Source: Pontibacillus salipaludis (GTDB lineage Bacteria > Bacillota > Bacilli > Bacillales > BH030062). From it: 64,000 nucleotides of DNA. The notes below the pieces were generated by a model. It made no database searches. It was not told where the DNA came from and was given only the letters and a program-made list of their open reading frames with translations. This document shows positions 53,570 to 62,811 of this stretch, in pieces. Within the stretch, counting starts at the first letter, position 1. Each line of letters begins with the position of its first letter. The stretch is taken from the NCBI RefSeq assembly GCF_014642405.1, contig NZ_BMIN01000007.1, positions 62,001 through 126,000 on the forward strand, given 5' to 3'. The translations under genes and the position numbers were made by a program.

Positions 53570-54454
53570 CTATTCTGCCTGATCTGTTATGAGGGTCAAT
53601 AACTGTTTAATTGGAGGTGTGATCCATTTCTTCTTTTGGTACACAAGCTGCGTCCATAAAGTTAATTTCTCATGGTGAAGTGGTAGCTCAACCAGCTTAC
53701 TCTGCTTCAATTCCTCTTCCACCGTAATCTTAGGTAGTAGCGCAATTCCAAGACCATCTGCTACACATTGTTTGATTGCTTCTAGGCTAGTAAATGATAT
53801 AACAGAACGAATTTCCACCCCTTCTTCACGAAGCAAGTCTTCAAACAAAGTGCGGTATGAACAGCCTTGTTCTGTTAATATTAGCGTTTCCGTTGCAAAG
53901 TTCTGAAGATCCAGATGAGACTCATACGTTAGGGGATGACCAGATGGTGCAATAACGACGAGTTCCTCTTTTCTTATTGGAATTGTAGTTAAGTTTGGAT
54001 GATTTACATACCGATCCAAAAGGATGGCTACATCGAACTTGGCATCGATTGTTCCTTGTTTTAAATTCGGGCACAGGCCTGCTTCTAACTGAATCATAAG
54101 CTCTGGGTGTCTCTCTTTTAAAGCTTTTATATATGGGGTTATGAAGTAGGCAGCGAGTGACTCAACTGTTCCTATTCGGATCGTTCCTCGTACTGAATGG
54201 GCTTCTGATAAGCGTACTTCTGCTTCATCTAACAGATCCACAACTTGTCTTGTGTAATAGAGAAGTTCTTCACCTGAAGAAGTAAGGCGCATTCGTTGTC
54301 CTACTCGTTCAAACAACTTCACTCCATAATAATCTTCTATCTTTTTAATTTGTGTCGTTACGCTTGATTGCGCATAGCCTAAAGTGTCTCCGGTTTTCGT
54401 ATAACTACCGGTTTTGACTACTTCGTGAAACGTTTCAAAGAGCTTAAGATCCAT
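53570..54454 (-). CDS. LysR-family transcriptional regulator
   Basis: This encodes 294 residues. The N-terminal winged HTH is KLFETFHEVVKTGSYTKTGDTLGYAQSSVTTQIKKIEDYYGVKLFER (about 4-51), and the C-terminal two-lobe effector domain follows. GATGGAGG precedes the ATG. It is divergent from an NAD(P)H oxidoreductase gene with a 99-bp A/T-rich gap, the standard arrangement for a LysR regulator and its target. ATCATT/AATGAT half-sites occur in that gap. Confidence 0.9.
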   Translation of the reverse strand: MDLKLFETFHEVVKTGSYTKTGDTLGYAQSSVTTQIKKIEDYYGVKLFERVGQRMRLTSSGEELLYYTRQVVDLLDEAEVRLSEAHSVRGTIRIGTVESLAAYFITPYIKALKERHPELMIQLEAGLCPNLKQGTIDAKFDVAILLDRYVNHPNLTTIPIRKEELVVIAPSGHPLTYESHLDLQNFATETLILTEQGCSYRTLFEDLLREEGVEIRSVISFTSLEAIKQCVADGLGIALLPKITVEEELKQSKLVELPLHHEKLTLWTQLVYQKKKWITPPIKQLLTLITDQAE

Positions 54455-54553
54455 TCTGAACCTCCATCATTTTTTATAATATGTAGTATCATTTATTATA
54501 GATAACATCGATAGTTTTAACAATGATACACTTTAGTATAAAGGAGTGAAACG

Positions 54554-55099
54554 ATGAAGATTTTAACGATTCTAGGAAGTTCGCGACGCGGTGGTAATAC
54601 CGAATATTTAGTAAATGAAATGATGGATGGAATTCAACATACTGAGCTTTTTTTAGGTGATTATAAGCTCGATCCGATTATCGATGAGCGTCATAGCGAG
54701 AAAGGATTTACTCCTTCTTCAGATGATTATGAATTGGTTTTAGAACAGCTGCTATCTCATGACATCATCGTGTTTGCAACGCCGGTTTATTGGTTCGGAA
54801 TGTCTGCTCAGATGAAGATTTTCTTTGATCGGTGGAGTCAGTATTTAAGAGATGAGCGCTTTAACATGAAAGATTCATTGAGGGAAAAGCAAGCTTATGT
54901 AGTAACTGCTGGTGGAAGCAATCCTCATATCACGGCCCTTCCTCTAATTCAGCAATTTGGACATATCTTTGATTTTGTAGGGATGAATTATACGGACTAT
55001 GTGATTGCCAAAGGTGTAAAGCCAGGGGAAATTAAATCAGACATTCTTGCACTAGAAAAAGCGAAACAGTGGAACGAACATTTTAAGAGCTTAGCGTAA
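54554..55099 (+). CDS. Flavodoxin-fold NAD(P)H-dependent oxidoreductase
   Basis: This encodes 181 residues. GSSRRGGNTEYLV (about 8-20) is the FMN phosphate loop, and FATPVYWFGMSAQMKIFFDRW (about 74-94) is the usual family segment of NADPH-dependent FMN reductases. It probably reduces quinones, nitro compounds or azo dyes. It is divergent from the LysR gene and is the likely target. A good terminator follows. Confidence 0.87.
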   Translation: MKILTILGSSRRGGNTEYLVNEMMDGIQHTELFLGDYKLDPIIDERHSEKGFTPSSDDYELVLEQLLSHDIIVFATPVYWFGMSAQMKIFFDRWSQYLRDERFNMKDSLREKQAYVVTAGGSNPHITALPLIQQFGHIFDFVGMNYTDYVIAKGVKPGEIKSDILALEKAKQWNEHFKSLA

Positions 55100-55136
55100 A
55101 GAAGCCTCTCCCGCTTAGTGGGAAAGGCTTCTTTTT
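55100..55136 (+). terminator. Intrinsic terminator of oxidoreductase gene
   Basis: AGAAGCCT and AGGCTTCT with an inner CCC/GGG pair and TTTTTT downstream. Confidence 0.87.
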
Positions 55137-55161
55137 TAATATATGAGATTCTTATAAACGA

Positions 55162-55326
55162 TTAAAACAGTTTTGAGGCCATTTTCGCTAACCAGGCTGT
55201 TATAACAGCAGCATACGTACCAACGACGTTACCTAAAATCCCCATAAGTTAGCCTACCGGAGCAAGAGCTAGTTAGAAGTCTGAGGCGACAACCGGTGCT
55301 GAGCTTGTTCCTCCAATACTGCCTTA
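55162..55326 (-). pseudogene. DUF819 membrane protein C-terminal remnant
   Basis: A single minus-strand frame reads IGGTSSAPVVASDF, stop, LALAPVG, stop, then LMGILGNVVGTYAAVITAWLAKMAS, the typical last segments of DUF819 (YjcL-like) membrane proteins. Two in-frame TAA stops break it, and nothing of the N-terminal 300 residues survives. It begins after an in-frame stop and is a dead fragment. Confidence 0.72.
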
Positions 55327-55364
55327 ATCATTGGTCTCAATCCATAACTAAAGATCTATAACGA

Positions 55365-55886
55365 TTATCCTTCCTCTTCAAACCTCTCTTTTACTTCTAT
55401 CCGTTTATCCAAAGCTTCTATAAGGCCATTTGGATCTTTTACCTGATTCAAAATAATATTATACATAGGATATCCCATTTTCATGTTTAATCTAGACATA
55501 CGTTTTACTTTGTTGGGCATTTGCTCCTCATATTTCTCTTCATTTGCCAACTCCAGACCGAGGAACTTATTTCTATGAATTTCATAAGGAAGAACTCCAA
55601 CAATATCCTCCCATGAGATGTGAACCGCCTCTTGATTCGTCACATATAAAGTTAGCTCTTGATCCGTCATAATGACATAAGGATTCGGGTTTACTACTTT
55701 CTTGATGTAAAGTACACCAACAAATAACAAAAGTAGAGCCCCTAGAAGAACGATAGACCCAATTAAGCCATCACCATCTAAAAAGACAGAGTATGACACC
55801 GCTGCACATACGGCGCTAATTAAGAAGCAAGCAAAAGTTAAAGCAATCAGTTTTCCTTTTGAATAGTAAAAATAAAGTTCTTCCAT
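55365..55886 (-). CDS. STM3941-family membrane protein
   Basis: This encodes about 173 residues with two N-terminal membrane segments (about 13-33 and 42-62) and a soluble C-terminal part with VVNPNPYVIMTDQELTLYVTNQEAVHISWEDIVGV, a PH-like pattern seen in STM3941-type proteins. The exact start is uncertain: GTG 55895, TTG 55892 and ATG 55886 are all in frame near AAGGG. Function unknown. It stands alone. Confidence 0.7.
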   Translation of the reverse strand: MEELYFYYSKGKLIALTFACFLISAVCAAVSYSVFLDGDGLIGSIVLLGALLLLFVGVLYIKKVVNPNPYVIMTDQELTLYVTNQEAVHISWEDIVGVLPYEIHRNKFLGLELANEEKYEEQMPNKVKRMSRLNMKMGYPMYNIILNQVKDPNGLIEALDKRIEVKERFEEEG

Positions 55887-55984
55887 CTTCAACACAAACC
55901 CTTCTTGGAATGTTTTGGTTATGAATCACTTATCAATACCCGAATCCTTCAATCAGAAACACATTTTTTGTAAATTTCCACACA

Positions 55985-56022
55985 AAAGCCCGGCAGAGAC
56001 AACTCTCTCTACCGGGCTTTTT
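55985..56022 (-). terminator. Terminator downstream of the opp operon
   Basis: AAAAGCCCGG and CCGGGCTTTT form a 10-bp stem with an inner AGAGA/TCTCT pair. It lies beyond the GTGTCTGGCAC repeats that follow oppF on the minus strand. Confidence 0.82.
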
Positions 56023-56031
56023 GGACTTTCA

Positions 56032-56115
56032 CACTGTAAAGCACCACTGCGTGTCTGGCACCCTTCACCTCTTTACCGCACTGACGCGTGCCTGGCACGC
56101 TTTACTCTACTAAAG
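56032..56115. repeat. GTGTCTGGCAC repeat cluster after oppF-like gene
   Basis: GTGTCTGGCACCC (56051) and GTGCCTGGCACGC (56088) in the CTNTAAAGC context. The second unit runs into the 3' end of the oppF-like gene (stop at 56110). Confidence 0.88.
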
Positions 56116-57087
56116 TTCATCAAGAAGGTGGCAGGCGGCGGTATGGCCTGTTGTTTCGGCTGTTTGGAGCTGTGGGGTTTCGCTCGCGCAGCGGTCCCAG
56201 GCGAACGGGCACCTTGTATGGAATGGGCATCCTGATGGAGGATTTGATGGGCTTGGAAGATCTCCCTCCAAGACAATACGCTCCCGCTTCGCTCTCGGAT
56301 CTGGTACAGGCACAGCGGATAAGAGTGCTCGTGTATAGGGGTGCTGAGGATTCTGGATGATCGACTCACGATCCCCAATTTCCACTAGTTTCCCTAAGTA
56401 CATGACGCCAATCCTGTCTGATATAAAATCAACTACGCTTAAGTCATGGGCTATGAACAAATACGTTAAGTCGAATTCATCCTGTAGATCTTTCAATAGA
56501 TTTAAGACCTGTGATTGAATTGACACATCTAATGCAGATACAGGTTCATCGGCAATAATCAATTTCGGCCTTACTGCTAAAGCACGAGCAATACCAATTC
56601 GCTGTCGTTGTCCCCCACTGAATTCATGCGGATAGCGTTCTGCAACCTTACGAGGCAACCCAACTGTATCTAATAGCTCGTATACTCTTGCATCAATGCC
56701 GTTAGCTGTTTCCATTTCATGAACGATTAACGGCTCAGCAATAATATCTCTAACCGTCATACGAGGATTCAAGGAAGCATAAGGATCCTGAAAGATCATT
56801 TGAAAATCCTTCCTAGCTTTCTTCAATTCCTTGCCTGACAATTGATCCATCCTCTGGCCATCAAAGGTGATCGTCCCTTCTGTCGCCTCAAGCATTTGCA
56901 TAATCATTCGACCTGTTGTTGATTTTCCGCAACCCGATTCGCCAACAAGCCCAAATGTTTCACCAGGCTTAATATCAAAAGACACACCGTCTACGGCTTT
57001 AACAACTTGTTTCGAGCTCTTGCGAAATCCTTTTTGACTAACGAAATGCTTCTTTAAACCATCAACTTGTAATAGCGGTTCCTTCAT
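56110..57087 (-). CDS. Oligopeptide/dipeptide ABC transporter ATPase (OppF/DppF type)
   Basis: This encodes about 325 residues. Walker A is GESGCGKSTTGR, signature FSGGQRQRIGIARAL, Walker B LIIADEPVSALDVS, and the C-terminal oligo_HPY domain contains the CPFHTRCPFAWDRC cysteine cluster. It energises peptide import with the OppD-like partner. The ATG at 57087 is seven bases after AGGAGG; a TTG at 57093 is less likely. Last gene of the five-gene operon. Confidence 0.93.
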   Translation of the reverse strand: MKEPLLQVDGLKKHFVSQKGFRKSSKQVVKAVDGVSFDIKPGETFGLVGESGCGKSTTGRMIMQMLEATEGTITFDGQRMDQLSGKELKKARKDFQMIFQDPYASLNPRMTVRDIIAEPLIVHEMETANGIDARVYELLDTVGLPRKVAERYPHEFSGGQRQRIGIARALAVRPKLIIADEPVSALDVSIQSQVLNLLKDLQDEFDLTYLFIAHDLSVVDFISDRIGVMYLGKLVEIGDRESIIQNPQHPYTRALLSAVPVPDPRAKRERIVLEGDLPSPSNPPSGCPFHTRCPFAWDRCASETPQLQTAETTGHTAACHLLDEL

Positions 57088-57089
57088 TC

Positions 57090-58058
57090 TCAAGCCTCCT
57101 CTCGCTCATGCAACCAGCACCTGTTCTCACCATCGAATAATGGCGGTTCCTCTTCCCAGCAATGATCCATGACAAATGGACACCGGTTCGCAAACTTACA
57201 CCCTTTTGGTCGGTCTTCCACTGTAGGCACTTGACCTTGAATAGAATCTAAACGATCTTCTTTTGCCCCAAGCTTTGGAATTGAGCCAAGAAGCCCTTTT
57301 GTATAAGGATGCTTCGGATTCTCAAAAATTTCATAAACGGTCCCCTGTTCCACAATGCGGCCTGAATACATAACTGCCACTCGGTCACACATCTCAGCAA
57401 TGACACCTAAGTCATGCGTGATAAAAAGAATCGACGTGTTGTGCTCCTTTCTCATGTTGCGCATCACGTCTAAGATCTGCGCCTGAATCGTTACATCAAG
57501 TGCCGTTGTCGGTTCATCAGCAATTAACACTTTCGGATCACACGACATCGCCATTGCAATCATCACGCGCTGACGCATTCCTCCTGAAAGCTGGTGAGGG
57601 TATTCATTCATAATTTCCTCTGAACGAGGAATCCCTACCTGATTCAGCATATGAACAGCATGTTTCCTCGCCTCCGTCTGACTAATACGCTGATGCTCTC
57701 GAATCGCTTCGATCAGCTGCTTCCCTATTTTTAATACCGGATTAAGAGACGTCATCGGTTCCTGGAAGATCATCGAAATGTCATTCCCTCGAACTTTTCT
57801 CTTTTGACGATCGGTGAATTTCAATAGGTCTTTTCCTTGGAATAGAACCTCTCCACCCGTTACTTCTCCTGGCGTTTCATCCAGCAGTTGCATTACAGAT
57901 AAGGAGGTTACACTTTTACCACTTCCGGACTCCCCAACGAGACCAACGATTTCACCAGGATACAAGGATAGATCAATCCCCTCCACAGCCGGAATCGTTT
58001 CGCCGTCAACGCGGAAGCTTGTATACAGTTGATTAATGGATAAAATGGGTTCTGTCAT
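57090..58058 (-). CDS. Oligopeptide/dipeptide ABC transporter ATPase (OppD/DppD type)
   Basis: This encodes 322 residues. Walker [14 protein letters not shown], signature [15 protein letters not shown], Walker [14 protein letters not shown] and the C-terminal [17 protein letters not shown] cluster are present. The stop codon ends two bases before the oppF-like start. GGGAGAGAAG precedes the ATG. Works with the two permeases encoded upstream. Confidence 0.93.
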   Translation of the reverse strand: MTEPILSINQLYTSFRVDGETIPAVEGIDLSLYPGEIVGLVGESGSGKSVTSLSVMQLLDETPGEVTGGEVLFQGKDLLKFTDRQKRKVRGNDISMIFQEPMTSLNPVLKIGKQLIEAIREHQRISQTEARKHAVHMLNQVGIPRSEEIMNEYPHQLSGGMRQRVMIAMAMSCDPKVLIADEPTTALDVTIQAQILDVMRNMRKEHNTSILFITHDLGVIAEMCDRVAVMYSGRIVEQGTVYEIFENPKHPYTKGLLGSIPKLGAKEDRLDSIQGQVPTVEDRPKGCKFANRCPFVMDHCWEEEPPLFDGENRCWLHEREEA

Positions 58059-58082
58059 CGTACTTCTCTCCCTTCGCTACGG

Positions 58083-58967
58083 CTAATCACGTATTTTTGG
58101 ATCGAGCGCATCACGCAGTCCGTCCCCTAGTAAATTAAAAGCAAGCACCGTTAGGAATATCGCAAGCCCAGGGAAAAACGTAACATGCGGTGCATTATTT
58201 AAATAATCACGTCCATTACTAAGCATCGCTCCCCACTCTGGTGTCGAGGGATCAGCACCTAGTCCCAAGAAACTAAGTCCAGCCGCAATTAAGATGGCAG
58301 ATCCAATACGCATCGTGAAATATACAATGAGTGTCGACACGGTACCTGGGAAGATGTGTTTCATAATCACTCGAAAGTGAGAAGAACCGATGGATTGGGT
58401 CGCTTCCACATAAAGCGTTGATTTAATGGCTAGTGTGCTACTTCTGATAATACGGGCAAAGACAGGTACACTGAAAATTGCCACGGCCATCACAACATTA
58501 AAGAGTCCAGGCCCTAATATCGCAATGATCCCAATTGCAAGCAGCATACCAGGGAATGCGAGCAAGACGTCCATCACACGCATAATGGCACTATCCACCC
58601 ATTTGCCAAAGTAACCACTAATAATCCCTAAGATCGTACCTAACAAAGCGCCTATAAATACAGACGATAATCCAACTGATAGAGAGATCCATGCGCCATG
58701 AAGAATACGACTGAAGATGTCCCTACCGAAGTCATCCGTACCAGCGAGATGTTGCCACGAAGGTCCTGATAGAAGATTGTCATAATCGTATTCTTGGGGG
58801 CCATAAGGAGCGATCCATGGGCCAATAATGGCAACGACAAATAATAAAAGCAAAAAGATCCCTGCTGCGAAGGAGACTTTTTGTTTCTTAAATGATTTCC
58901 AAAATTGTTGGGTCGGTGTCACTTTCTTCTCCTGCTGCTCTTCCTTTTGAGTCGCTGCTTCCGCCAT
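58083..58967 (-). CDS. Peptide ABC transporter permease (OppC/DppC type)
   Basis: This encodes 294 residues with about six membrane segments. The N-terminal OppC_N region ([15 protein letters not shown]..., then SFKKQKVSFAAGIFLLLLFVVAIIGPWIAPYGP) and the coupling loop VEATQSIGSSHFRVIMKHIFPG are typical. It overlaps the oppB-like stop by one base (TAATG) and is preceded by GGAGGG. Confidence 0.93.
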   Translation of the reverse strand: MAEAATQKEEQQEKKVTPTQQFWKSFKKQKVSFAAGIFLLLLFVVAIIGPWIAPYGPQEYDYDNLLSGPSWQHLAGTDDFGRDIFSRILHGAWISLSVGLSSVFIGALLGTILGIISGYFGKWVDSAIMRVMDVLLAFPGMLLAIGIIAILGPGLFNVVMAVAIFSVPVFARIIRSSTLAIKSTLYVEATQSIGSSHFRVIMKHIFPGTVSTLIVYFTMRIGSAILIAAGLSFLGLGADPSTPEWGAMLSNGRDYLNNAPHVTFFPGLAIFLTVLAFNLLGDGLRDALDPKIRD

Positions 58968-59896
58968 TATGAACCCTCCTCGTAACGTATTTTTGGATTT
59001 AAGAAGCCATATAACAAATCAACTAATAGATTAATAAGCAAGAACTCGAGCGAGAATAATAGAATCTCTGACTGAATCACAGGATAATCTCGAGCTGTAA
59101 TGGAATTGATTAATAGTCTTCCAAGGCCTGGCCAGCTAAAGATCGTTTCCGTAATAATGGATCCACTCAATAAGAAACCAAACTGTAATCCAGACATGGT
59201 GACAACTGGAATAAGTGCATTTCGGACTGCATGTCGATTAATCACTTTAAATTCGGTCAGCCCTTTTGAGCGCCCAGTACGAATGTAATCTTCTTTTAAC
59301 ACATCCATTAAAGAGGATCTGGTGAAGCGAGCGATAATGGCCGCCACCCCTGCACCTAGCGTAAAGGACGGAAGAATATACGTTTCAAAACCACCAATCC
59401 CTCCTGTCGGGAACCAGCCTAGCTGAACAGAGAAGAGTTGAATCATCATAAGTCCAAGCCAAAAGGACGGGATTGAAACACCAGATACCGCAAGAAACAT
59501 AGACAGGTGATCTGGCCATTTGTTTCGTTTAACAGCAGAGATTACACCAATTAAAAGGCCAAAGATAAGCGCCCAGGCCATGCTCGCTAAGGTGAGGCTA
59601 AGAGTTGGACCAAAGCGCTCGACTAACATGTCTAAAACAGGACGTCCTGTCACAATGGACTGTCCTAGATCTCCTTGAAAGAGATTGGCCATATAGTCAA
59701 AATACTGCTGATACAGGGGTTGATTTAATCCATACTTTTCACGAATATTTTCTATTTCTTCTATGGTGGCGTCCGTTCCGGCAATCAGCCTAGCCGGGTC
59801 ACCAGGTATTAAGTGAACGAACATAAATGCAATAAGAGATATAACAAACAACAACGGAATCATACCCAATATCCGCTTCACACTATACTTCAGCAT
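58967..59896 (-). CDS. Peptide ABC transporter permease (OppB/DppB type)
   Basis: This encodes about 309 residues with six membrane segments. The N-terminal [33 protein letters not shown] is diagnostic, as is the EAA coupling loop [33 protein letters not shown]. The start ATG at 59896 follows GGAGGGG. A hairpin separates it from the binding-protein gene. Confidence 0.93.
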   Translation of the reverse strand: MLKYSVKRILGMIPLLFVISLIAFMFVHLIPGDPARLIAGTDATIEEIENIREKYGLNQPLYQQYFDYMANLFQGDLGQSIVTGRPVLDMLVERFGPTLSLTLASMAWALIFGLLIGVISAVKRNKWPDHLSMFLAVSGVSIPSFWLGLMMIQLFSVQLGWFPTGGIGGFETYILPSFTLGAGVAAIIARFTRSSLMDVLKEDYIRTGRSKGLTEFKVINRHAVRNALIPVVTMSGLQFGFLLSGSIITETIFSWPGLGRLLINSITARDYPVIQSEILLFSLEFLLINLLVDLLYGFLNPKIRYEEGS

Positions 59897-59932
59897 GAGC
59901 TCCCCTCCTTTTTTTACGCATATAAGCAATGA

Positions 59933-59961
59933 AAGAGGCTGAGCTAATCGCTCAACCTCTT
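59933..59961 (-). terminator. Hairpin between binding protein and oppB-like genes
   Basis: AAGAGGCTGAGC and GCTCAACCTCTT pair with one mismatch but no T-tract follows, so it probably protects the upstream message end rather than ending all transcripts. Confidence 0.65.
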
Positions 59962-59966
59962 CTTGG

Positions 59967-61568
59967 TTATTCCGATACGATTTCTGCTTGTTTAAGATCC
60001 ATTACGCCTGAAGAAAGCATCGTTAAGCCTTCAACATAATCTTGCTTTCCGTAAAGGATGTCTGGTACTGCAAGAGGTACCCAAGGGGACTCATCCCAAA
60101 TAATTTTTTGCGCCTCAGCGTAGTATTCACCGCGCTCTTTGTCATCAGCAGTGGATAATCCTTTTTGAAGCAGTTCATCCACATTTTCATTCTTATAGTA
60201 AGCTGTGTTATAAGCGTCAGGCGGGAAAGAATTGCTGCTAAATAGCGGGCGCATACCCCAGTCTGCATCTGCTGTAGATGGAGACCAGCCTCCGTTATAA
60301 AGTTCTAATTCAGCATCTTCAGGGTTGTCCACTCCCCAAATTTTGTCGCCTAATGTTCCGCCTTCCATTGGTACAACATTTAATGTTACGCCAACTTGGC
60401 TAAGCTGCTGTTTATAGAAGGACATCATTTTTTGTTTCAATGAGCTTGTGCCGCCCCAGATCGTTGTTTCAAAACCATCCGGATAACCCGCTTCAGCTAA
60501 TAATTCTTTCGCTTTTTCTGGGTCATATTCGTAAACCTCTTGTTCTTCGTAGTGCTGTGTATTCGGTGCGATGACTGATTTCGTCTGAGTTGCATAGCCA
60601 TCGTAAACCACTTTAATGTATGCTTCTTTATCGATTGCATAATTCATTGCCTTACGAACTTTCGGATCTGTAAATGGTTCTTTCATTGTGTTCATTGAGA
60701 AATACTTCACAACAAGAGATGGTTTCGTTTCGATGGAAACGCCCTCTTCTTCCTTCAATGTTTCAACCTGGTTTGGTGCTACAGGGAATGCAAAGTCTGC
60801 TTCTCCTGTTTGAAGCATCGCTACGCGAGAACCACTTTCAGGTACTGGTTTAAATTCGATCTTGTCTACCTTTGGCAGTCCTTCCTCGCGGTACTCTTCG
60901 TTCTTCTCAACCGTTAGATGATCGCCACTTTTCCACTCTACGAATTTGAATGGTCCCGTACCTGCTGGGTTACGAGCAAGATCCTGATTGCTTTGTTCTA
61001 AAGCTTTCGGACTAATCATACCGGCAGCCGGGTGTGCAAAGTTATTCGGCATCGCTCCAAATGGTTCTTTTAATGTTACTTTTACTTCATATTCACTAAG
61101 GACTTCTGTTTTCTCAACGAGTTCAAATAAAGACGCACGGCGAAGCTGGCTCTCCGGATCTGATAAACGATCTAAGTTTGCTTTTACAGCTTCTGCGTTG
61201 AACGGCGCTCCGTCATGGAACGTAATGCCTTCTTTTAATGTAAATGTAAATTCTGTGGAGTCTTCATTTGCACTGTACTCTTTCGCTAGCACAGGAACGA
61301 TATTCAAATCCTTATCAAATCCTAGCAACCCTTCGTATATAGCAGACTGCGCAGAGTATGATTGGTTGTCGTTCGTGTCATGCGGGTCTAAACTAGTAAA
61401 ATTACTCTCCACCGCAATCGTTAATCCTTCTTCACTAGAAGGAGGTGTTTTTTTGTCATTATTTTTTGATGATGATGTGTCTTCCTCCGTGTCTCCACCG
61501 CTGCTGCAACCTGCTACAACGAGTACTAGAACAAGAGATAAGACCGTAAGTAAGCGTGATAACTTCAA
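59967..61568 (-). CDS. Peptide-binding lipoprotein of ABC importer (family 5)
   Basis: This encodes about 533 residues. The lipoprotein signal ends VVAGC (Cys21). An acidic, Lys/Ser-rich linker is followed by the SBP_bac_5 domain starting [24 protein letters not shown], with [29 protein letters not shown]. It captures peptides, or possibly glutathione, gamma-glutamyl compounds or nickel, for import. The start is TTG at 61568, six bases after GGGGAG. First gene of its operon; a gamma-glutamyl hydrolase gene is divergent. Confidence 0.92.
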   Translation of the reverse strand: MKLSRLLTVLSLVLVLVVAGCSSGGDTEEDTSSSKNNDKKTPPSSEEGLTIAVESNFTSLDPHDTNDNQSYSAQSAIYEGLLGFDKDLNIVPVLAKEYSANEDSTEFTFTLKEGITFHDGAPFNAEAVKANLDRLSDPESQLRRASLFELVEKTEVLSEYEVKVTLKEPFGAMPNNFAHPAAGMISPKALEQSNQDLARNPAGTGPFKFVEWKSGDHLTVEKNEEYREEGLPKVDKIEFKPVPESGSRVAMLQTGEADFAFPVAPNQVETLKEEEGVSIETKPSLVVKYFSMNTMKEPFTDPKVRKAMNYAIDKEAYIKVVYDGYATQTKSVIAPNTQHYEEQEVYEYDPEKAKELLAEAGYPDGFETTIWGGTSSLKQKMMSFYKQQLSQVGVTLNVVPMEGGTLGDKIWGVDNPEDAELELYNGGWSPSTADADWGMRPLFSSNSFPPDAYNTAYYKNENVDELLQKGLSTADDKERGEYYAEAQKIIWDESPWVPLAVPDILYGKQDYVEGLTMLSSGVMDLKQAEIVSE

Positions 61569-61729
61569 AAATGACTCCCCTTTGTAATTTTTTAATTGAT
61601 TATGAACCATTACACTAGCTATACTTAATAGTATGTAATTCTTATCAAATTACTTGGATTTTATAATAGAAGTTTCGAGTTGTCAAAACAAAAGTTTTAA
61701 AAAAAATGAACAAAAGGAGTTTACTCCCT

Positions 61730-62467
61730 ATGAAACCACTTATTGGAATATCAGGAAGTATTATTATAGACCAGGGTGGCCGGTTCCCTGGTTACGACCG
61801 CGCTTATGTAAATAATGATTATGTTCAATCCGTTCTACGTGCAGGTGGAGTGCCATTTATTCTTCCAGTTCTTGAAGACGACGAAACCGTTCGAGCGCAA
61901 GCTTCAGCCATGGATGGGCTAGTTCTTTCAGGAGGACAAGATATAAATCCACTGCTTTACAATGAAGAGCCTCGTCCAAAGCAAGGCTCCCCTTTCCCAG
62001 AACGTGATCACTCTGAAGCGATCCTTGCAAAAGAAATGATCCGTCAAGGAAAGCCAGTGTTCGCTATATGCAGAGGCGTTCAAATCTTAAACGTCACTTA
62101 TGGAGGTTCGTTGTATCAGGACGTATCGTATATGGACGGGGAACCATTAAAGCATGATCAGTACAACAAACCGTGGCAAGAGTCTCATACAATTACAACA
62201 GAACCAGACAGCGTAATGCGGGAACAATTTGGCGAGAAAACCATTACCAACTCCTTTCATCACCAATCGATTAAAGATGTCGCACCAGGGTTTAGAGCTA
62301 CAGCATTCGCAGCAGACGGTGTCATCGAGGCGATTGAAAAAGAGGATGGAGAAGGATTTGTGATCGGCGTTCAGTGGCACGCGGAAATGATGACTAGAAA
62401 GCATGAACGAATGCAAAAGCTTTTTAATCGTTTCGTTCAGGAAGTCATTCAAGTTAAAAAATTCTGA
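61730..62467 (+). CDS. Class I glutamine amidotransferase-like hydrolase (PuuD/gamma-glutamyl-GABA type)
   Basis: This encodes about 245 residues of the GATase family. The nucleophile is Cys in FAICRGVQILNV (about 105-116), and His/Glu are in GVQWHAEM (about 217-224). The family cleaves gamma-glutamyl amides, such as gamma-glutamyl-GABA. It is divergent from the peptide importer, so the pair may handle gamma-glutamyl peptides. The ATG at 61730 is nine to ten bases after AAAAGGAG. Confidence 0.88.
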   Translation: MKPLIGISGSIIIDQGGRFPGYDRAYVNNDYVQSVLRAGGVPFILPVLEDDETVRAQASAMDGLVLSGGQDINPLLYNEEPRPKQGSPFPERDHSEAILAKEMIRQGKPVFAICRGVQILNVTYGGSLYQDVSYMDGEPLKHDQYNKPWQESHTITTEPDSVMREQFGEKTITNSFHHQSIKDVAPGFRATAFAADGVIEAIEKEDGEGFVIGVQWHAEMMTRKHERMQKLFNRFVQEVIQVKKF

Positions 62468-62535
62468 TACCTTATTGCATGATGACCATATTTTAGGTAT
62501 AGTATAGAGAAAATTATATTTAAACACTTTCTTAT

Positions 62536-62644
62536 TTCTTATTCAGAGAAGCCGAGGGATCTGGTCCGTTGACGCTTCAGCAACCTATCTTAAATGATGT
62601 GGTGCTCCTTCCAGCAAGTGATGCGTCACTTGAAAGATAAGAAG
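62536..62644 (+). ncRNA. SAM-I riboswitch (S-box)
   Basis: TTCTTAT ... ATAAGAA form P1. AGAGAAGCCGAGGGATCTGG, CCGTTGACGCTTCAGCAACC, GGTGCTCCTTCCAGCAAG and GATAAGAAG follow the S-box consensus. SAM binding should end transcription at the next hairpin. Confidence 0.95.
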
Positions 62645-62661
62645 AAGTGCACCTTACCCAT

Positions 62662-62692
62662 AAAAGGCTCTTCTTCTGAAGAGCCTTTTTTT
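62662..62692 (+). terminator. S-box terminator
   Basis: AAAAGGCTCTTC and GAAGAGCCTTTT form a perfect 12-bp stem followed by TTT. Confidence 0.92.
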
Positions 62693-62712
62693 AATGCCAT
62701 GAATACGTTTAT

Positions 62713-62795
62713 GCACTAAAGCACTGAAAGGTGTCTGGCACGCTTTCACCCACTAAAGCATTGATGGGTGTCTGGCACGCTTTACTATACTAAAG
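62713..62795. repeat. GTGTCTGGCAC repeat cluster inside the metI leader
   Basis: Two units of 39-42 bp (GTGTCTGGCACGCTTT at 62731 and 62768), each preceded by CACTAAAGCA. They lie between the S-box terminator and the metI ribosome site, so they are transcribed whenever metI is. Confidence 0.9.
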
Positions 62796-62811
62796 GAGTT
62801 GAAGGATACTT

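Noticed and set aside
60988-61587. 199-codon plus-strand frame
   Set aside because: Antisense to the peptide-binding lipoprotein gene, rich in Ser and Phe as expected for a shadow.
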